Assembly: GCA_963753185.1 (NCBI GenBank)
Contig: CAVWBO010000007.1
Span: 2,232,001-2,296,000 of the forward strand
From: SZUA-442 sp963753185
GTDB taxonomy: Bacteria > Actinomycetota > Acidimicrobiia > Spongiisociales > UBA5794
Direction of reading: 5' to 3'
Length of the DNA stretch: 64,000 bases
Made by a program: the position numbers and the translations under genes. The stretch's first letter is position 1; every line of letters starts with the position of its first letter. A model generated the notes under the pieces. The model worked only from the letters and a program-made list of their open reading frames with translations, was not told where the DNA came from and ran no database searches. This document shows positions 62,267 through 64,000 of the stretch, in pieces.

Positions 62267-63538
62267 TCAGACGTACCCGTTGAAGTCAACCGGATAAGCG
62301 GGGAAGGCCCTTGCGAGTTCGCCGACCCGCGCACGCAGCTGGTCGAGCACGCTGGGATCGTTTCGCCTGCGGAGGATCTCAACGATGGCGTTGCCCAGGG
62401 TGACCATCTGCTCCTGCTTCATTCCAGCGGTGGTGACCGCGGGGGTGCCGATGCGAATGCCGGACGTGATGAACGGCGAGCGCGGGTCGAACGGGATCGC
62501 GTTCCTGTTGAGTGTCACCCCCATCTCATCGAGGAGTGACGCCGCCTCCTTGCCGGTGAGCTCCTCGTCGATGGATCGGAGGTCCGTGAGGAACATGTGA
62601 TTCTCGGTTCCGCCTGACACGACCCTGGCGCCCGCACCGATCATCGCTTCAGCGAGTACGGAGGCGTTGCGCACGATCTGGTGCGCGTACTGGGCGAACT
62701 CGTCCGATGCGGCCTGCTTGAAGCACAGCGCCTTGCCTGCGATCTGATGGTTGATCGCTCCACCTTGTGCGTACGGGAAGACACTCTTGTCGATTGCCTT
62801 GGCGTACTCGTCCACGGAGAGGATCAGGCCGCCACGGGGTCCTCGCAGCGCCTTGTGCGTCGTCGCCGTGACGATGTGGGCATGGGGAACGGGCGATGGG
62901 TGGGCGCCGCCCGCGATGAGCCCGATGATGTGCGCTGCGTCGACGAGGAAGATTGCTCCGACCTCGTCTGCGATCGCCCGGAAGGCCGCCCAATCGATGA
63001 GCCTGGAGTACGCCGAGTACCCGGCGACGATGAGCTTCGGCTTGTGCTCCCGTGCGGCGGCTCGCACCTGCTCGAGGTCGATCGTCTCGGTTGCGGGGTC
63101 GACACCGTAAGCGACGAAGTTGAAGAGGTTCCCCGAGAAGTTGACCGGTGAGCCATGTGTCAGATGGCCTCCCTGATCGAGCGCCATGCCGAGGATCGTG
63201 TCACCGGGTTCGAGCACCGCGAGGTACGCGGCCATGTTCGCCTGCGAACCCGAGTGCGCCTGGACGTTTGCGTGGTCGGCACCGAAGAGCACCTTCGCCC
63301 TGTCGATTGCCAGGTTCTCGATCTCATCGATCACCGCGCAGCCCTCGTAGTACCTCCGTCCCGGATACCCCTCGGAGTACTTGTTCGCGAGGACGCTTCC
63401 GGATGCCTGCATCATCGCGTAACTCACGAAGTTCTCGGATGCGATGAGCTGGATGTGGCTCCGTTGCCGCTGCGCATCCTTCGCAATGAGTGCGGCGAGG
63501 GTCGGATCCGCTGCAGACAGCGGTGTCATGTCGGTCAT
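62267..63538 (-). CDS. glyA: Serine hydroxymethyltransferase
   Basis: The 423-residue PLP enzyme interconverts serine and glycine with tetrahydrofolate. It has LIASENFVS, NKYSEGYPGRRYYEGC, NVQAHSGSQAN, DQGGHLTHGSPVNFSG, the PLP Lys in TATTHKALRGPRGG and GTPAVTTAGM. The conserved DxAHIAGL motif reads DAAHIIGLIAGG here, a small departure. ATG 63538 follows CAGGAG. It sits upstream of the atp operon on the same strand. Confidence 0.96.
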   Translation of the reverse strand: MTDMTPLSAADPTLAALIAKDAQRQRSHIQLIASENFVSYAMMQASGSVLANKYSEGYPGRRYYEGCAVIDEIENLAIDRAKVLFGADHANVQAHSGSQANMAAYLAVLEPGDTILGMALDQGGHLTHGSPVNFSGNLFNFVAYGVDPATETIDLEQVRAAAREHKPKLIVAGYSAYSRLIDWAAFRAIADEVGAIFLVDAAHIIGLIAGGAHPSPVPHAHIVTATTHKALRGPRGGLILSVDEYAKAIDKSVFPYAQGGAINHQIAGKALCFKQAASDEFAQYAHQIVRNASVLAEAMIGAGARVVSGGTENHMFLTDLRSIDEELTGKEAASLLDEMGVTLNRNAIPFDPRSPFITSGIRIGTPAVTTAGMKQEQMVTLGNAIVEILRRRNDPSVLDQLRARVGELARAFPAYPVDFNGYV

Positions 63539-63571
63539 CGGAGCTCCTGTTGCCGGTCGTCGGGAATCTAG

Positions 63572-63991
63572 TCAGTCACCGTCCCCTGCCACGCCCGCCC
63601 GCACCCTGTCGAAGTAGACATCGGTCACGGCAATCGCTGGGAACACGATGAGCGGTGAGAGGAGCCCGTACACGGTCGAGTCGATCCGGTACAGGGCGAC
63701 GGCAAGGAAGGTGAGCGCTCCAAGCGAGGCGAGGCGGGCAGCGATCCTGACCCGATCGTGCGTCGGTTCGAGGCCGAACGCACCTGCGATCCCTGCCGCG
63801 ACGACAGGTGTCGCGACGGCGAAGGTGTCGATGCCCGTGATCTGGAACCCGATGACGAGCCCGATGCCGGTACCGAGGCCGATGAGGGAGGATCGAAAGC
63901 CGGTTCCGACCGGGTCATCGGTCCCCGAGAAACCCGCAAGGGCGTATGAGGCGAACACGAGTCCGAACGCGATGATGGCAAACGCGGTCAC
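63572..63991 (-). CDS. Small four-TM membrane protein, function unknown
   Basis: The 139-residue protein has about four hydrophobic segments: AFAIIAFGLVFASYALAG, GLGTGIGLVIGFQITG, ARLASLGALTFLAVALY and VYGLLSPLIVFPAIAV. Between the second and third is a charged stretch (EPTHDRVRIAA). I recognise no family. The start is GTG 63991, 9 bases from the window edge, and the frame could extend beyond it. It lies 33 bp upstream of glyA on the same strand. Confidence 0.65.
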   Translation of the reverse strand: MTAFAIIAFGLVFASYALAGFSGTDDPVGTGFRSSLIGLGTGIGLVIGFQITGIDTFAVATPVVAAGIAGAFGLEPTHDRVRIAARLASLGALTFLAVALYRIDSTVYGLLSPLIVFPAIAVTDVYFDRVRAGVAGDGD

Positions 63992-64000
63992 CCGTTCGCT

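Overview
The window comes from a high-GC Gram-positive bacterium, most likely an actinobacterium of the Acidimicrobiia type. I infer this from GC-rich wobble positions, GTG starts, a 2-oxoacid:ferredoxin oxidoreductase, an actinobacterial-style glycan locus and a complete F-type ATPase operon. I see no marker gene that fixes the genus, and no rRNA, tRNA, CRISPR array, phage or transposase.

Layout. (1) 1-658: 3' end of korB. (2) 695-24849: an accessory region of secreted cell-wall or matrix proteins (VanW, SpoIID, L,D-transpeptidase, M23 peptidase, S8 protease, CAP, GH26-like, Calx-beta/PKD) interleaved with glycosyltransferases, gmd and a Thr-rich membrane protein. All eight of these secreted proteins, and a ninth (M15 peptidase) at 45984-48242, carry the same roughly 230-residue FG-GAP-like domain made of five units. 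Two of them share a near-identical 927-bp duplicated cassette. (3) 24941-34229, minus strand: a glycan cluster with ugd, a TagA/WecG-type transferase, an ArnA/AXS-like decarboxylase, a phosphoglycosyltransferase, rmlD-A-B-C and an ABC exporter (wzt-wzm). (4) 34431-49569: glycosyltransferases, polytopic membrane proteins, wecB, the M15 protein in an overlapping operon with three glycosyltransferases, and a second, long phosphoglycosyltransferase. (5) 49616-54912: a HIT protein, an SRPBCC protein, a GT2-methyltransferase fusion and two GT87-like membrane glycosyltransferases. (6) 55023-62149, minus strand: the atp operon in the order Z-I-B-E-F-H-A-G-D-C. (7) 62267-63991: glyA and a small membrane protein.

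How the parts may work together (inference). dTDP-rhamnose, GDP-4-keto-6-deoxymannose, UDP-GlcA-derived sugars and ManNAc feed glycosyltransferases that build a lipid-linked glycan, which Wzm/Wzt exports. The secreted enzymes would remodel peptidoglycan or the matrix, with the shared propeller-like domain as a candidate common targeting or anchoring module. That domain set is the most unusual thing here.

Caution. Many genes in the accessory blocks carry apparent 1-nt frameshifts (near 3.4, 5.37, 14.7, 15.2, 15.3, 20.35, 22.0-24.0, 29.57, 52.05, 53.0, 53.77 and 53.96 kb). Conserved sequence continues in another frame in each case, and the atp/glyA block has none. Local consensus errors are likely for many, but decay cannot be excluded. 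I give such genes as one spanning feature and state where the frame breaks.
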